DNA from: Ignavibacteria bacterium
GTDB taxonomy: Bacteria; Bacteroidota; Ignavibacteria; Tepidaquicellales; OLB5
NCBI GenBank assembly: GCA_019912545.1
Contig: JAIOIK010000138.1
Location: 1-64,000 of the forward strand
DNA length: 64,000 nt
Direction of reading: 5' to 3'
The position numbers were made by a program, and so were the translations under genes. Every line of letters starts with the position of its first letter. Position 1 is the first letter of the stretch. Positions 1 to 8,190 of the stretch are shown here, in pieces. The notes below the pieces were generated by a model, which worked only from the letters and a program-made list of their open reading frames with translations, was not told the DNA's origin and made no database searches.

Positions 1-119
1 GAGGCTGTCTCAAAACCAGTGGGACAGACATTCCTGTCTGTCGAAAACAACATTTATGATTAATAATCACAGACAAGAATGTCTGTGCCACTGAAAAATG
101 GAACTTTTGAGACAGCCTC
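1..119. mobile_element. MITE-like palindromic element with 15-bp terminal inverted repeats and nested REP copies
   Basis: The first 15 bases (GAGGCTGTCTCAAAA, 1-15) recur exactly as the reverse complement at 105-119. Inside lie two facing copies of a REP-like motif (CAGTGGGACAGACATTCCTG, from 17, and its near reverse complement at 68-93). The same motif recurs at 36571, 50498, 51012 and 51057. The element has no room for a gene, so it fits a non-autonomous miniature element or a solo nested palindrome. The window starts at its first base, so a target duplication cannot be checked. Bases 120-267 hold only a short hairpin (CGGCT-TT-AGCCG at 152-163) and no gene. Confidence 0.6.
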
Positions 120-267
120 TTCAGGTCGTGGATTAAAACAAAAAACCGTAACGGCTTTAGCCGCTAATTGATGAAACCGATAAGAATCGAATTATTGCAA
201 GAAATAAGCATGGATTTAAAAGAGCACTTTGTGACTTCACTCTCTTCGCTCATTCAGAATGACACAC

Positions 268-1098
268 TTACTTAACAAGCATCATCTTCTTCGTCTGAAC
301 ATACTCTCCTGCTATAATAGAATAAAAATAAACTCCGGTGGCAAGACCAGCTGCATCAAAATCAACGCTGTATTTGCCGGCATTTAATTTCTGCTGAACA
401 AGCCGCGCTATTTCTTTGCCGGTTATATCGTAAACACTGATCTTCACTTCTGTTGCTTTGATAATATCGAATCTAATTACCGTACTTGGATTAAAGGGAT
501 TGGGGAAATTCTGGGATAATGAATAACTCTTTGGAATCTCACCACCAGTATTAATTACTACACCAGGCATGGGTTCTGGGCAAAATTTGTCATACATTTG
601 ATAAACTTTGCAGACCGGCGATCCAACATCTGTAAAACTGGCGCTGCCAGGACACGTTGAAAGCGAATAAGTAAAATGAAAACCATAGCGTGAATTACCC
701 GTTTTTGACAGACTTGGATAAATTTGATCACACCAAGGGCAAGCTGTTTCACTCTCAGGTATTACACACCCGAAGGTTGCCGGATTAACCCAGCTACCTC
801 CATTGTTTGTAGAATAGGAGCCGTAAATACTATTAAAATGGTAACCATAAACAGAAGTATCCCTTCTTACTGTTGAGAATAGACAAGACAAATAGGAACC
901 GTCATTTGAAAAAGCTATTGAAGGGTGAGATACCGGAGTCATTCCAACCTGTATTCGCCTTAGGTTATTATTGAATCCTGTGGTATCTGAAATGAATGAA
1001 TTTGGTATATTACTCCAGTCAGCAATACGTACCGGCTGCCCGCCGTTAATTCCCGGTGACCACATAATAACTTTCGAGCCCGTTGCCGTTGGATTCAT
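268..1098 (-). CDS. T9SS cargo protein, C-terminal part after a frameshift
   Basis: This is the 3' part of a secreted protein. It holds an Asp-box-like motif (STNNGGSW) typical of BNR/sialidase-type beta-propellers and ends in a full T9SS type A sorting domain (NFPNPFNPSTVIRFDI, then GVYFYSIIAGEYVQTKKMMLVK-like tail). The first Met shown is almost certainly internal: reading upstream in the same frame gives LSTLGSGMNP, which continues the previous ORF after a one-base shift near 1110-1118. The two pieces together would make a protein of about 550 residues. It may be a real pseudogene or a sequencing error in an intact gene. The exact substrate is unknown; the sorting domain predicts export through the outer membrane and surface attachment or release. 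Confidence 0.75.
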   Translation of the reverse strand: MNPTATGSKVIMWSPGINGGQPVRIADWSNIPNSFISDTTGFNNNLRRIQVGMTPVSHPSIAFSNDGSYLSCLFSTVRRDTSVYGYHFNSIYGSYSTNNGGSWVNPATFGCVIPESETACPWCDQIYPSLSKTGNSRYGFHFTYSLSTCPGSASFTDVGSPVCKVYQMYDKFCPEPMPGVVINTGGEIPKSYSLSQNFPNPFNPSTVIRFDIIKATEVKISVYDITGKEIARLVQQKLNAGKYSVDFDAAGLATGVYFYSIIAGEYVQTKKMMLVK

Positions 1099-1115
1099 GC
1101 CAGAGCCTAATGTAC

Positions 1116-1928
1116 TTAGGCAACATAAGGTTGAGTTGTACCCGGCTTATATACAACATCAGCAGCATACCACGGTGAAACTTGAGTACCGTTTACATTT
1201 ACAGTATTTGGAATTACCGTGAATACCGCACCGAAAGTATTACCGCTATCGGTTGATTCACGAGCCTTAAACTCAGCAGGCGAGCCGTTCCACCACATTA
1301 TGAATACATTCTGTCCTTTAGAACTTGTGGCAATATAATACCTGGCATTTGTCTGAAGTAGAGTTATAAATGTAGCAGAGGAAAAAATATTACTGGAATA
1401 ATCATACTTCCTGAAAAAAAGGCTGTCACCTCTTGCATAAGCACATGCCAGGTTTGGATATGTAAGCGGAGATGAAATAACTGCGCCGCCTTGTGTGTGA
1501 AGCGCATTAATTGTAAACGAGCCTGACCCAAGCTGAACATCTGCGGCAACATAACCGCCAGTCGAAAATCCAAAACCGGAAATCGAAATAGTTCTGAATC
1601 CATTTATCACCAGAGGTATCATATCAGGGTAAGCCGTATTTGAGTCGAATACAGGAATTCCGGTCAATCCCCAATATTGCCCTGCATCACTGGTAAAACT
1701 GAAATAAGTCCTTCTCGCCGTGGGATTTCTTGCATTCAAAGAATCCGTATAATCACTGACAATTACAACAGTATCTTCACTCGCCCAGATCTTCTTCAGG
1801 TTATTTCCGTTTGTCACGTAATCGTAATATTGGGTGAGTCCGGGAACAGAATGCAAAGTGTCAATCGGTTGGGATAGTGTATTGTTAATAAAGAAAAGCG
1901 CTATGAATGTTAAAGTAAGAATTTTCAT
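1116..1928 (-). CDS. T9SS cargo protein, N-terminal part (BNR/propeller-like), broken by frameshift
   Basis: N-terminal part of the same secreted protein. It begins with a Sec signal peptide (MKILTLTFIALFFINNTLSQ) after a strong Shine-Dalgarno (AAGGAGG about 6 nt before the ATG at 1928), which is unusual here because most neighbours lack one. Two Asp-box-like motifs are visible (TSDAGQYW and STDSGNTF), as in BNR/exo-sialidase-type repeats. The frame stops at 1116 just after PGTTQPYVA. The frame ending at 268 picks up 17 nt later, so one missing base explains the break. Without the downstream part this piece would be secreted to the periplasm but lack a T9SS signal. Confidence 0.75.
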   Translation of the reverse strand: MKILTLTFIALFFINNTLSQPIDTLHSVPGLTQYYDYVTNGNNLKKIWASEDTVVIVSDYTDSLNARNPTARRTYFSFTSDAGQYWGLTGIPVFDSNTAYPDMIPLVINGFRTISISGFGFSTGGYVAADVQLGSGSFTINALHTQGGAVISSPLTYPNLACAYARGDSLFFRKYDYSSNIFSSATFITLLQTNARYYIATSSKGQNVFIMWWNGSPAEFKARESTDSGNTFGAVFTVIPNTVNVNGTQVSPWYAADVVYKPGTTQPYVA

Positions 1929-2061
1929 GTTACCTCCTTGATTCTCAGTAAAGTTAAGAAAGCAATTTTGTATGTGTAAATATACTCAACTATTTAAGGA
2001 AATAGCATTCCATTTCTGATATGGCAATTATATGCAGTTGCAAATCTAAGCTCTAAAAAAA

Positions 2062-3438
2062 CTAAATCTTATCAAATTTAGCGGTAAAGTGCCTCAGGAA
2101 TTCAGGCTCTTCAACAATCTTCAGGCCTTTAACTTTTTCTTTCCCTGTTAAGAGTAACTCAAATACTTCAATTACATATTCAATGTGGCTTTGAGTGTAA
2201 ACTCTGCGCGGTATTGCAAGCCTTACAAGTTCATTTGGTGCGGGGATAAGTTTGCCATCTTCATCATACTTGCCGAACATAACTGAGCCTATTTCAACCG
2301 AGCGGATGCCGCCCTTTGTATATAACTCGCATACCATAGCCTGCCCGGGGTATTCTTCCACCGGTATGTGCGGGTAAAAAGCTTTCGCATCTATATATAC
2401 AGCATGCCCGCCAATGGGATAAATAAGCGGCACACCCATTTTATATAATTTCTCGCCAAGGTATGCTGTGCTGCGTATTCTGTATTTCAGGTAGTCCGGT
2501 TCAAACACTTCCTGGAGTCCGACTGCAATAGCTTCCATGCTTCTGCCCGAGAGTCCCCCGTATGTTGCAAACCCTTCCGTGATTATCAGCAGATTTGTGC
2601 ATGCATCAGCAAGCGATTTATCTTTCACTGCGAGGAATCCGCCCATATTTACAAGTCCGTCTTTTTTCGCGCTCATTACACAGCCGTCAGCAAGCGAAAA
2701 CATTTCCTGTGCAATTTGCTTATAGGTTTTGACTTCGTAGCCCTTTTCGCGGTGATTTACATAGTATGAATTTTCGGCGATACGGCAGCAATCCAAAAAG
2801 TATTTAACTTTGTATTTACTGCAAACATTTTTAACTTCTATTGCATTCTGCATGCTGACGGGCTGGCCTCCGCCACTGTTATTTGTTACTGTCAGGATCA
2901 CTCCTCCAATGTTTTCTGCGCCGTATTTAATAATATGCTCTTCAAGAGCTTTTATATCCATGTTGCCTTTAAACGGCCTGTCGAGCATCGGGTGTTTTGC
3001 TTCTTCAACGGGTATATCAAATGCTTCAGCTCCGGAAAATTCTATATTAGCCCTGGTTGTATCAAAATGCGTATTACTTAAGAATACTTTTCCTTTGCCT
3101 CCAAGGTAGCCGTACAAAATTCTTTCTGCAGCCCTGCCCTGGTGTGTTGGCAAAATGTACTCGTAACCTGTAAGATCTTTTATCACGGCTTCCATCTTGA
3201 GCCAGCTTCTGGAACCGGCATAAGCTTCATCGCCGTCCATCATTGCAGCCCATTGCTTTGAGCTCATGGCAGAGGTACCGCTATCGGTCAAAAGGTCTAT
3301 CAGCACGTGCTCGCTCTTAAGCATGAATGGATTAAAATGTGCAGATTTCAGATATCCAATTCGTTCTTCTTCGGTGGTAACACTTAAGGGTTCAATTTCT
3401 TTTATCTTAAAAGGTTCAATTATGGTTTTAAATGACAT
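2062..3438 (-). CDS. tnaA: tryptophanase (tryptophan indole-lyase)
   Basis: PLP-dependent beta-eliminating lyase converting L-tryptophan to indole, pyruvate and ammonia in the cytoplasm. The 458 residues match the family length (E. coli TnaA 471). The PLP lysine is in MSAKKDGLVNMGG (about K259). Three positions separate it from the close relative tyrosine phenol-lyase: Asp in FDTT (about 126, Thr in TPL), Ile in GIRSVEIGS (Arg in TPL) and His in LRHFTAK (about 450, Phe in TPL). All three are the tryptophanase state, so I call TnaA rather than TPL. No TnaC-like leader peptide was seen. A TAATTTTG -7 box lies 31 nt upstream of the ATG. It follows the esterase gene on the same strand by about 115 nt and sits with other amino-acid catabolism genes. 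Confidence 0.9.
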   Translation of the reverse strand: MSFKTIIEPFKIKEIEPLSVTTEEERIGYLKSAHFNPFMLKSEHVLIDLLTDSGTSAMSSKQWAAMMDGDEAYAGSRSWLKMEAVIKDLTGYEYILPTHQGRAAERILYGYLGGKGKVFLSNTHFDTTRANIEFSGAEAFDIPVEEAKHPMLDRPFKGNMDIKALEEHIIKYGAENIGGVILTVTNNSGGGQPVSMQNAIEVKNVCSKYKVKYFLDCCRIAENSYYVNHREKGYEVKTYKQIAQEMFSLADGCVMSAKKDGLVNMGGFLAVKDKSLADACTNLLIITEGFATYGGLSGRSMEAIAVGLQEVFEPDYLKYRIRSTAYLGEKLYKMGVPLIYPIGGHAVYIDAKAFYPHIPVEEYPGQAMVCELYTKGGIRSVEIGSVMFGKYDEDGKLIPAPNELVRLAIPRRVYTQSHIEYVIEVFELLLTGKEKVKGLKIVEEPEFLRHFTAKFDKI

Positions 3439-3468
3439 ATTTTTAGCTTGAGTGCTTGTTTAATTATA

Positions 3469-3476
3469 CAAAATTA
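3469..3476 (-). promoter_or_regulatory. Bacteroidota-type -7 box for tnaA
   Basis: On the minus strand this reads TAATTTTG, matching the TAnnTTTG consensus of the Bacteroidota housekeeping sigma factor. It lies 31 nt before the tnaA ATG, a normal leader length. Confidence 0.5.
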
Positions 3477-3553
3477 GTCATAATAATTCCCTTAAATTAT
3501 GATATTTATCATGTAAGAATCTGCAAAAAATTACGGGAATTGATATATTCGGG

Positions 3554-4204
3554 TCAAATTATTCCTGCTTTTTCCATGAGTCCTGAATTTATCTCATGTC
3601 CTCCGTTGAACATACAAAGGTTTGTTTCAATTCCTGCTGAACTTAGCAACTCAATTTGTTTAGTGACAAAATCTTCATTGTAATAAGGATCAGTATTTCC
3701 AAACGCCTGGTAAATTTTCATGGCTCTGAATTTAGGGTAAGCTGAATAATCTATATCATGTGCAACATTGCCGCACCAGAAAACTGCTTTATCAACTTTA
3801 GCTTTGCCTAAGGCAAGCCATCTTGAAAGTGTTGCGGCTCCCTGTGAGAAACCAAGAGCATTAATTTTTAATGAGTACTGTTTTGTAAGAGGTTCAATTT
3901 CTGTTGAAAAGAGCTTATCAAGGTAATTAACGTAATCATTTATATCATTATCTCTATCTTCCTTAGTCATCCACGAGGCTCCAACATCGCCGCTGCTTCC
4001 CTTAATATACAACCTCATCAATCCTTCGGGGGCAACTATAAAACTTCCTCTTTCGGAAAGCTCCCTAAAAACTTTGATGAAATCTCCGGCAAGCTGTTTG
4101 TGGCCGTGAATCACTATCCAAATATCGCGTGTATCTTCACTGATCTCTCCCTGAGTAAAATATCTTGCCGTACGTGTAACCGGGATGTGATGTTCAGCCG
4201 GCAT
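3554..4204 (-). CDS. alpha/beta-hydrolase, phospholipase/carboxylesterase-like
   Basis: Predicted cytoplasmic serine hydrolase of the Abhydrolase_2 (YpfH/carboxylesterase) type; the substrate is unknown. Visible elements are the oxyanion HGH near the N-terminus, the nucleophile elbow GFSQG, an Asp in GNTDPYYN and the catalytic His in NGGHEI, in the family order. I place the start at ATG 4204 (MPAEHH): it overlaps the stop of the upstream mini-gene as ATGCCGGCTGA, which suggests translational coupling. A TTG at 4228 in the same frame is possible but would overlap that gene by 35 nt. It appears to be in one operon with fumarylacetoacetase. Confidence 0.75.
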   Translation of the reverse strand: MPAEHHIPVTRTARYFTQGEISEDTRDIWIVIHGHKQLAGDFIKVFRELSERGSFIVAPEGLMRLYIKGSSGDVGASWMTKEDRDNDINDYVNYLDKLFSTEIEPLTKQYSLKINALGFSQGAATLSRWLALGKAKVDKAVFWCGNVAHDIDYSAYPKFRAMKIYQAFGNTDPYYNEDFVTKQIELLSSAGIETNLCMFNGGHEINSGLMEKAGII

Positions 4205-4295
4205 CTTTACTGTTGTAGGCAATAACAAATCTTATCACTGCGTAAACAACAAATAATAAAAATACTGCTGCTAGTATATATATTATGTATTCCAA
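4194..4295 (-). CDS. single-pass membrane mini-protein, 33 residues
   Basis: A small gene with TTG start at 4295, preceded by GGAG at a 6-nt spacing. It encodes MEYIIYILAAVFLLFVVYAV and then a short Arg/Lys-containing tail ending KDAG. The first 21 residues form one hydrophobic helix with an acidic N-terminus. It starts 10 nt after the fumarylacetoacetase stop and its TGA overlaps the esterase ATG, so the packing supports a real gene. No family is recognised. Confidence 0.5.
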   Translation of the reverse strand: MEYIIYILAAVFLLFVVYAVIRFVIAYNSKDAG

Positions 4296-4304
4296 AAATG
4301 GCTC

Positions 4305-5561
4305 CTATTTTGCTGTTAGAATTTTTCCGCTTACTTCCCCGAAACCAACTTTGTAACCATCTCCCTGGCAATATCCGCTAATTGTCAATGTATCGCCATC
4401 GTTCAAAAATTTCCTTTCTTCTCCGCCAGGCAGCTTGACCGGGTTTTCTCCGCGCCAGGTAAGCTCAAGCATCGAGCCGTATGAATCTTTATCCGGCCCG
4501 CTTATTGTACCGGAAGCCATCATATCACCTGCCTTAGTGTTGCAGCCATTCACCGTGTGGTGTGCAAGCTGCTGCTGAATGTTCCAGTACAGATATTTGA
4601 AGTTTGATCCAGATATCTTTACTGCTTTTTTTTCACTTTCAGTCTTTAACATAACATCCAGAGTTATATCAAATGTTTCATTTTGTGTCCTTAGATATGG
4701 CAGAGGCTCAGGATCCTGCACGGGCCCGTTAACTTTAAAAGGCTCAAGCGCATCCATAGTAACAACCCATGGAGAAATTGAAGTTGCAAAATTCTTTGCT
4801 AAAAAAGGACCTAATGGCTGGTATTCCCACGTTTGTATATCTCTTGCGCTCCAGTCATTTACCAACACCATTCCGAAAATATGGTCATAAGTCTTCTCTA
4901 TTGCAATAGGCTCTCCTAAGGAATTTCCCGTACCTATAAAAAAGCCCATTTCAAGCTCAAAATCCAACAGCTTTGTCGGACCAAATATGGGTGAATCTGC
5001 GTCAGCCGGTTTTGTCTGCCCTTTAGGTCTTACAATATTTGTTCCTGATACTACTATTGAGCTTGCTCTTCCGTGATATGCAATAGGGATGTGAAGCCAG
5101 TTTGGCATCAGAGCATTATCTTTGCCGCGGAACATTGTACCAACATTTGTTGCATGTTCTTTTGAGGAATAAAAATCTGTATAGTCGCCAATTTCAACTG
5201 GCATGCACATTACTGTATCTTTAGCCGGTATCAGCGCAATTTTCTGCAGGTCTTTATCATCACGCAGTAAAGGGTTTCCGTCACTTAACGCTATTTGTAT
5301 AATAGTTCTTACCTGTTTCCACGTCTCTTTGCCGCACTCCATGAAAGCATTAAGGCTGCTCTTTCCGAAAACTTTCTTAGAGCCAAGAAATGTACGCTGG
5401 AAAAATCCTTTATCTTCAAGTATGGATAGATCCAGAACGTAATCTCCGATAGCAACGCCAATAACAGGGCGGCTTCCGACTTTCAGCCTGAACACTCCGT
5501 ACGGCAGGTTCTGAATTGAAAAATGTGAGTCGGGCTTAACATCCAAAAAAGATTTTAACAT
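4305..5561 (-). CDS. fahA: fumarylacetoacetase
   Basis: Hydrolyses 4-fumarylacetoacetate to fumarate and acetoacetate, the last step of tyrosine/homogentisate degradation. From ATG 5561 (MLKSFLDVKPDSHF) the protein has 418 residues, close to the 419 of the human enzyme. An in-frame start at 5618 would overlap the upstream gene by 44 nt and adds nothing conserved. Characteristic motifs are DYTDFYSSKEHATNVG, IPIAYHGRASS, DFELEMGFFIG, VNDWSARDIQ with WEYQPLGPF, and GTISGPDKDSYGSMLE. The metal-binding acidic residues of the FAA fold fall within these. It lies 13 nt after a conserved unknown gene. No homogentisate dioxygenase or maleylacetoacetate isomerase is in the window. Confidence 0.92.
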   Translation of the reverse strand: MLKSFLDVKPDSHFSIQNLPYGVFRLKVGSRPVIGVAIGDYVLDLSILEDKGFFQRTFLGSKKVFGKSSLNAFMECGKETWKQVRTIIQIALSDGNPLLRDDKDLQKIALIPAKDTVMCMPVEIGDYTDFYSSKEHATNVGTMFRGKDNALMPNWLHIPIAYHGRASSIVVSGTNIVRPKGQTKPADADSPIFGPTKLLDFELEMGFFIGTGNSLGEPIAIEKTYDHIFGMVLVNDWSARDIQTWEYQPLGPFLAKNFATSISPWVVTMDALEPFKVNGPVQDPEPLPYLRTQNETFDITLDVMLKTESEKKAVKISGSNFKYLYWNIQQQLAHHTVNGCNTKAGDMMASGTISGPDKDSYGSMLELTWRGENPVKLPGGEERKFLNDGDTLTISGYCQGDGYKVGFGEVSGKILTAK

Positions 5562-5574
5562 TTTGATATTTTGA

Positions 5575-6549
5575 TTATAACAATTCCATTGTTTTGAGGT
5601 CGGCGATCGGTTCATCAAAACTGCAGCTCCCGTAGCTTAGAATAAAATTTTCACGCGCATCTGTAATTTCTTCGTTTGTAACTTCAATTTCCCTGTATTC
5701 AAAACCGCTTTCTTTAAATTCAAATTCGTAAGGGTCTTCATCATTTAATATCTCAAGAAGCTCTTCTTCATCAAGATTATTTGTATATGCCAGTATCGCA
5801 GCTCCAAAAACATTAAAGAATCCGTGCATATAAGAAGATACTTCTTCATTATAATGCTTTATCGGGTGATGCAGACCGGCAGTACATTTCATAGGAACAT
5901 CAAATTCACAGCAGGTCATAATGGCAAATGCGATCTGTTCCGCTGCCGGAAAGCTTGAAGGCTCAACTCCACCGGTACGGATCTTAAATCCGCAGCTTCT
6001 ATCCAGGCCGGCAATTGATTCAACAACGCTGATTATCCTTGCTTCGTGATCTTGCTTCAAATTCGCCTCAAAGAAAATGGGTATGTTCTTTCCAAACGTC
6101 TTTTCCAGCCTGTCATACACAGATATCATTAGCTCGGGCATATCATCTATGCGTTCGTTTATGAACAATTCATTTGGCAGGCGAACTTCCAACGCATCAA
6201 TTGAAGCAGCCGCCTCAAATTTGTTTTTGAAGCTGCTGATAAGTTCAATATCATTTATTATGTTGTTATCGAATTCAGAAACAGTTTCGCCGCCGGTTCC
6301 AATTATAGAAAGTGGTACAATGCCCTCAATCGTCATTCCGTTCATAATTTCTTCCAGTTCCGGAAGTCTTTTTGCCGGGATAATAAACTTATTCAGCATC
6401 CATTTGTATTCACCCTGTGAATAAAATATGTAATTTTGGAATGCCTGGGCAAGCTCAAGGCTTGCCGGCGGAAATAGTCCGGCATAATCTATTATCTTAT
6501 CAGCGAAAGCTTTCAGGCTGATCACTGGTTTTGTGTGATTGGTGGTCAT
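5575..6549 (-). CDS. conserved protein of unknown function, TIM-barrel-like, upstream of fahA
   Basis: 324 residues, no signal peptide, probably cytoplasmic. I do not recognise a named family with a known reaction. Alternating hydrophobic strands and motifs such as IPIFFEANL, GFKIRTGG, and VPMKCTAGLHHPI resemble beta-strand ends of a TIM barrel that could bind a metal or an acid substrate. Proteins with the FKIRTGG/KCTAGLHHP pair occur in several bacteria as uncharacterised genes. The 13-nt gap to fahA and shared strand suggest cotranscription and a role in the same aromatic amino-acid route. A TATGTTTG -7 box lies 49 nt upstream. Confidence 0.6.
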   Translation of the reverse strand: MTTNHTKPVISLKAFADKIIDYAGLFPPASLELAQAFQNYIFYSQGEYKWMLNKFIIPAKRLPELEEIMNGMTIEGIVPLSIIGTGGETVSEFDNNIINDIELISSFKNKFEAAASIDALEVRLPNELFINERIDDMPELMISVYDRLEKTFGKNIPIFFEANLKQDHEARIISVVESIAGLDRSCGFKIRTGGVEPSSFPAAEQIAFAIMTCCEFDVPMKCTAGLHHPIKHYNEEVSSYMHGFFNVFGAAILAYTNNLDEEELLEILNDEDPYEFEFKESGFEYREIEVTNEEITDARENFILSYGSCSFDEPIADLKTMELL

Positions 6550-6597
6550 TTACGTCCGGGATTTTCCGGAATTCATTAATTTTAAACAGGTATATGG

Positions 6598-6605
6598 CAA
6601 ACATA
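6598..6605 (-). promoter_or_regulatory. Bacteroidota-type -7 box upstream of the fahA operon
   Basis: The minus strand reads TATGTTTG, a TAnnTTTG match, 49 nt before the ATG at 6549. It would drive the unknown gene, fahA, the mini-gene and the esterase. Confidence 0.4.
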
Positions 6606-6813
6606 ACCAATAATACAGTTAAATAAAATTGAGTAAAATTTCACGATAAGTTCATATTATAGAACAAATTGATATTCGGAAAATATTCAATCGTGTAAAT
6701 ACTGTAAATTTTCAAGTGTTTTATGTTTTTCTATAATAGGTTATCTTGGCATCACTAAGAAAAATTAAAAGCTCAAAACAAAATTCAGATCATTTGGAAA
6801 ACTTCAGGGATCA

Positions 6814-7767
6814 ATGAAAACACTTGGAAACAGCTTATTCTCACTTGGAATTCCGGTACTTTATGGATTTGTTCTAAGAGCATTTTTCCTTGATGATCTT
6901 TCTTCCCTTGCGGCAGGAATAGCATCATTTGCTTTTATTGTGCTTGGACCAATGTGTATAGGAGCTTTAACCGCTGCTCTTGCTCCCAAAGAATGGTCAA
7001 TGAATGTTGTGTACAGTTTATTTGCTCCATGGGCAGTAATACTCATCTTCCTTGCGCTCACCTTCGTGTTGAAATTCGAAGGTGGGATCTGCCTGATTAT
7101 GGCACTTCCGGTTTTTCTGTTATGTGCAAGTATTGGCGGATTTATCATCTGGCTTGTGCGCCGCCACAAGTTGAACAATAAGATCAATGTTATAGCCACA
7201 GTACTGATCCCCTTCCTTGTTTCACCCATTGAAAAGACAATTGATTTCAAGCCTCAGAATTATGAAGCATATACTACAATAATTATTGAAGCGCCGAAAG
7301 AAAAAATATGGGAAAACGTAGTGAGAGTAAAAGAGATAAAAGAAATTGAAGATAATGGAAAGCTTTCAAAGTATATTGGATTCCCCCGGCCAATAAAAGC
7401 AGAGCTGGATACTCTTTCTGCTGGAGGAAAGAGAAAAGCTATTTTTGATAAGGGGCTCGTTTTCGATGAAACTGTACTGGCATATGAGCATGAAAAGAAA
7501 ATGAACTTCAGCATTACTCCATTAACAGAAGAGATACCTCCAACTACTCTTGATGAGCATGTAACCGTTGGCGGTAGATATTTTACTGTGCTTGACGGCA
7601 CATATGAGATCGAGCCGCTATCACCGGGCAAATATAAACTTATTTTATACAGCCATTTCAGGCTTACCACATCATTCAATTTTTATTCCGGCCTGTGGGC
7701 TGAGCTGATAATGAAAGATATTCAGGATAATATTCTTCAGATCATAAAAAAGCGAAGTGCAATTTAG
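6814..7767 (+). CDS. membrane protein with C-terminal SRPBCC/START-like domain
   Basis: 317 residues. The first about 140 contain four hydrophobic helices (for example VLYGFVLRAFFL, GIASFAFIVLGPMCIGALTA, VILIFLALTFVL, MALPVFLLCASIGGFIIWLV) followed by a basic stretch RRHK. Residues of about 150-315 look like a polyketide cyclase/SRPBCC fold: TTIIIEAPKEKIWENVV at the start, GGRYFTVLDGTYEIEP in the middle, and an amphipathic C-terminal helix. The SRPBCC half would sit on one side of the inner membrane and could bind a lipid or other hydrophobic ligand; this is inference. It is the first gene of a packed four-gene unit: the next ORF overlaps its 3' end by 11 nt. Confidence 0.65.
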   Translation: MKTLGNSLFSLGIPVLYGFVLRAFFLDDLSSLAAGIASFAFIVLGPMCIGALTAALAPKEWSMNVVYSLFAPWAVILIFLALTFVLKFEGGICLIMALPVFLLCASIGGFIIWLVRRHKLNNKINVIATVLIPFLVSPIEKTIDFKPQNYEAYTTIIIEAPKEKIWENVVRVKEIKEIEDNGKLSKYIGFPRPIKAELDTLSAGGKRKAIFDKGLVFDETVLAYEHEKKMNFSITPLTEEIPPTTLDEHVTVGGRYFTVLDGTYEIEPLSPGKYKLILYSHFRLTTSFNFYSGLWAELIMKDIQDNILQIIKKRSAI

Positions 7768-7855
7768 GTCTGGCACACAAACCTGTAAATGCGGCAATTC
7801 AAAAAATAAACCGTTTTGTGACTGCTCGCATCTTAATTTAAATTTTAAAGGATGA
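7757..7855 (+). CDS. minimal CDGSH-type iron-sulfur protein, 32 residues
   Basis: An ORF from GTG 7757 to TGA 7855. It contains CKCGNSKNKPFCDCSH, which keeps all four 2Fe-2S ligands of the CDGSH family (Cys, Cys, Cys, His) and the conserved Pro. The Gly of CDGSH is replaced by Cys (CDCSH). Its start overlaps the upstream gene and its stop overlaps the next start as ATGA, the arrangement of coupled operon genes. This argues for a real gene rather than a remnant. Known family members are 60 or more residues, so the size is unusual. The alternative is a decayed fragment of a CDGSH domain that happens to stay open. Confidence 0.5.
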   Translation: MQFRSGTQTCKCGNSKNKPFCDCSHLNLNFKG

Positions 7856-8190
7856 CTACAAATTATTCATATGATACTCTGAGCGAAGCATTAAACGGTC
7901 TTGCTAAACGTGGATTTACGAAGAATTTCAATATCCAGAGTGATTGCATTGAATGTAAGGATATTGAGCTTAAACTGCATCCTGATGATTTTGAAATTTT
8001 AGAAATATACAGGTTCGAAGGTGACTCTAACCCGGGAGACGAAGAAGTTGTTTATGCAATTGAATCTAAGGGTGGAGTCAAGGGCGTATTTGTAACTGCA
8101 TTCGGAATTTACAGCGATGAATTATCAAATGAACTCGTTCAGAAACTCAAAATTGAGAGAAAAACCCTACATTCAGAGTATGCCCTTTAA
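7852..8190 (+). CDS. small conserved protein (Bacteroidota family often labelled phosphoribosylpyrophosphate synthetase)
   Basis: 112 residues. The pattern LNGLAKRGFTKNF, LKLHPDDFEILEIYRFEG, and VVYAIESKGGVKGVFVTAFGIY matches a small family common in Bacteroidota whose database name (PRPP synthetase) is not supported by any PRPP-synthetase motif. The function is unknown. It begins at an ATGA overlap with the mini-CDGSH gene and its 3' end overlaps the glycosylase start by 11 nt, so all three are likely translated together. Confidence 0.65.
   Translation: MTTNYSYDTLSEALNGLAKRGFTKNFNIQSDCIECKDIELKLHPDDFEILEIYRFEGDSNPGDEEVVYAIESKGGVKGVFVTAFGIYSDELSNELVQKLKIERKTLHSEYAL

Noticed and set aside
2062-3438. 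Tyrosine phenol-lyase as the identity of the beta-eliminating lyase
   Set aside because: Asp in FDTT, Ile in GIRSVEIGS and His in LRHFTAK are the tryptophanase residues at the positions that separate the two enzymes.
3439-3553. TnaC-like leader peptide near tnaA
   Set aside because: No short ORF with a Trp codon and stall-like C-terminus was found in the short leader, and the 31-nt distance from the promoter box leaves no room.
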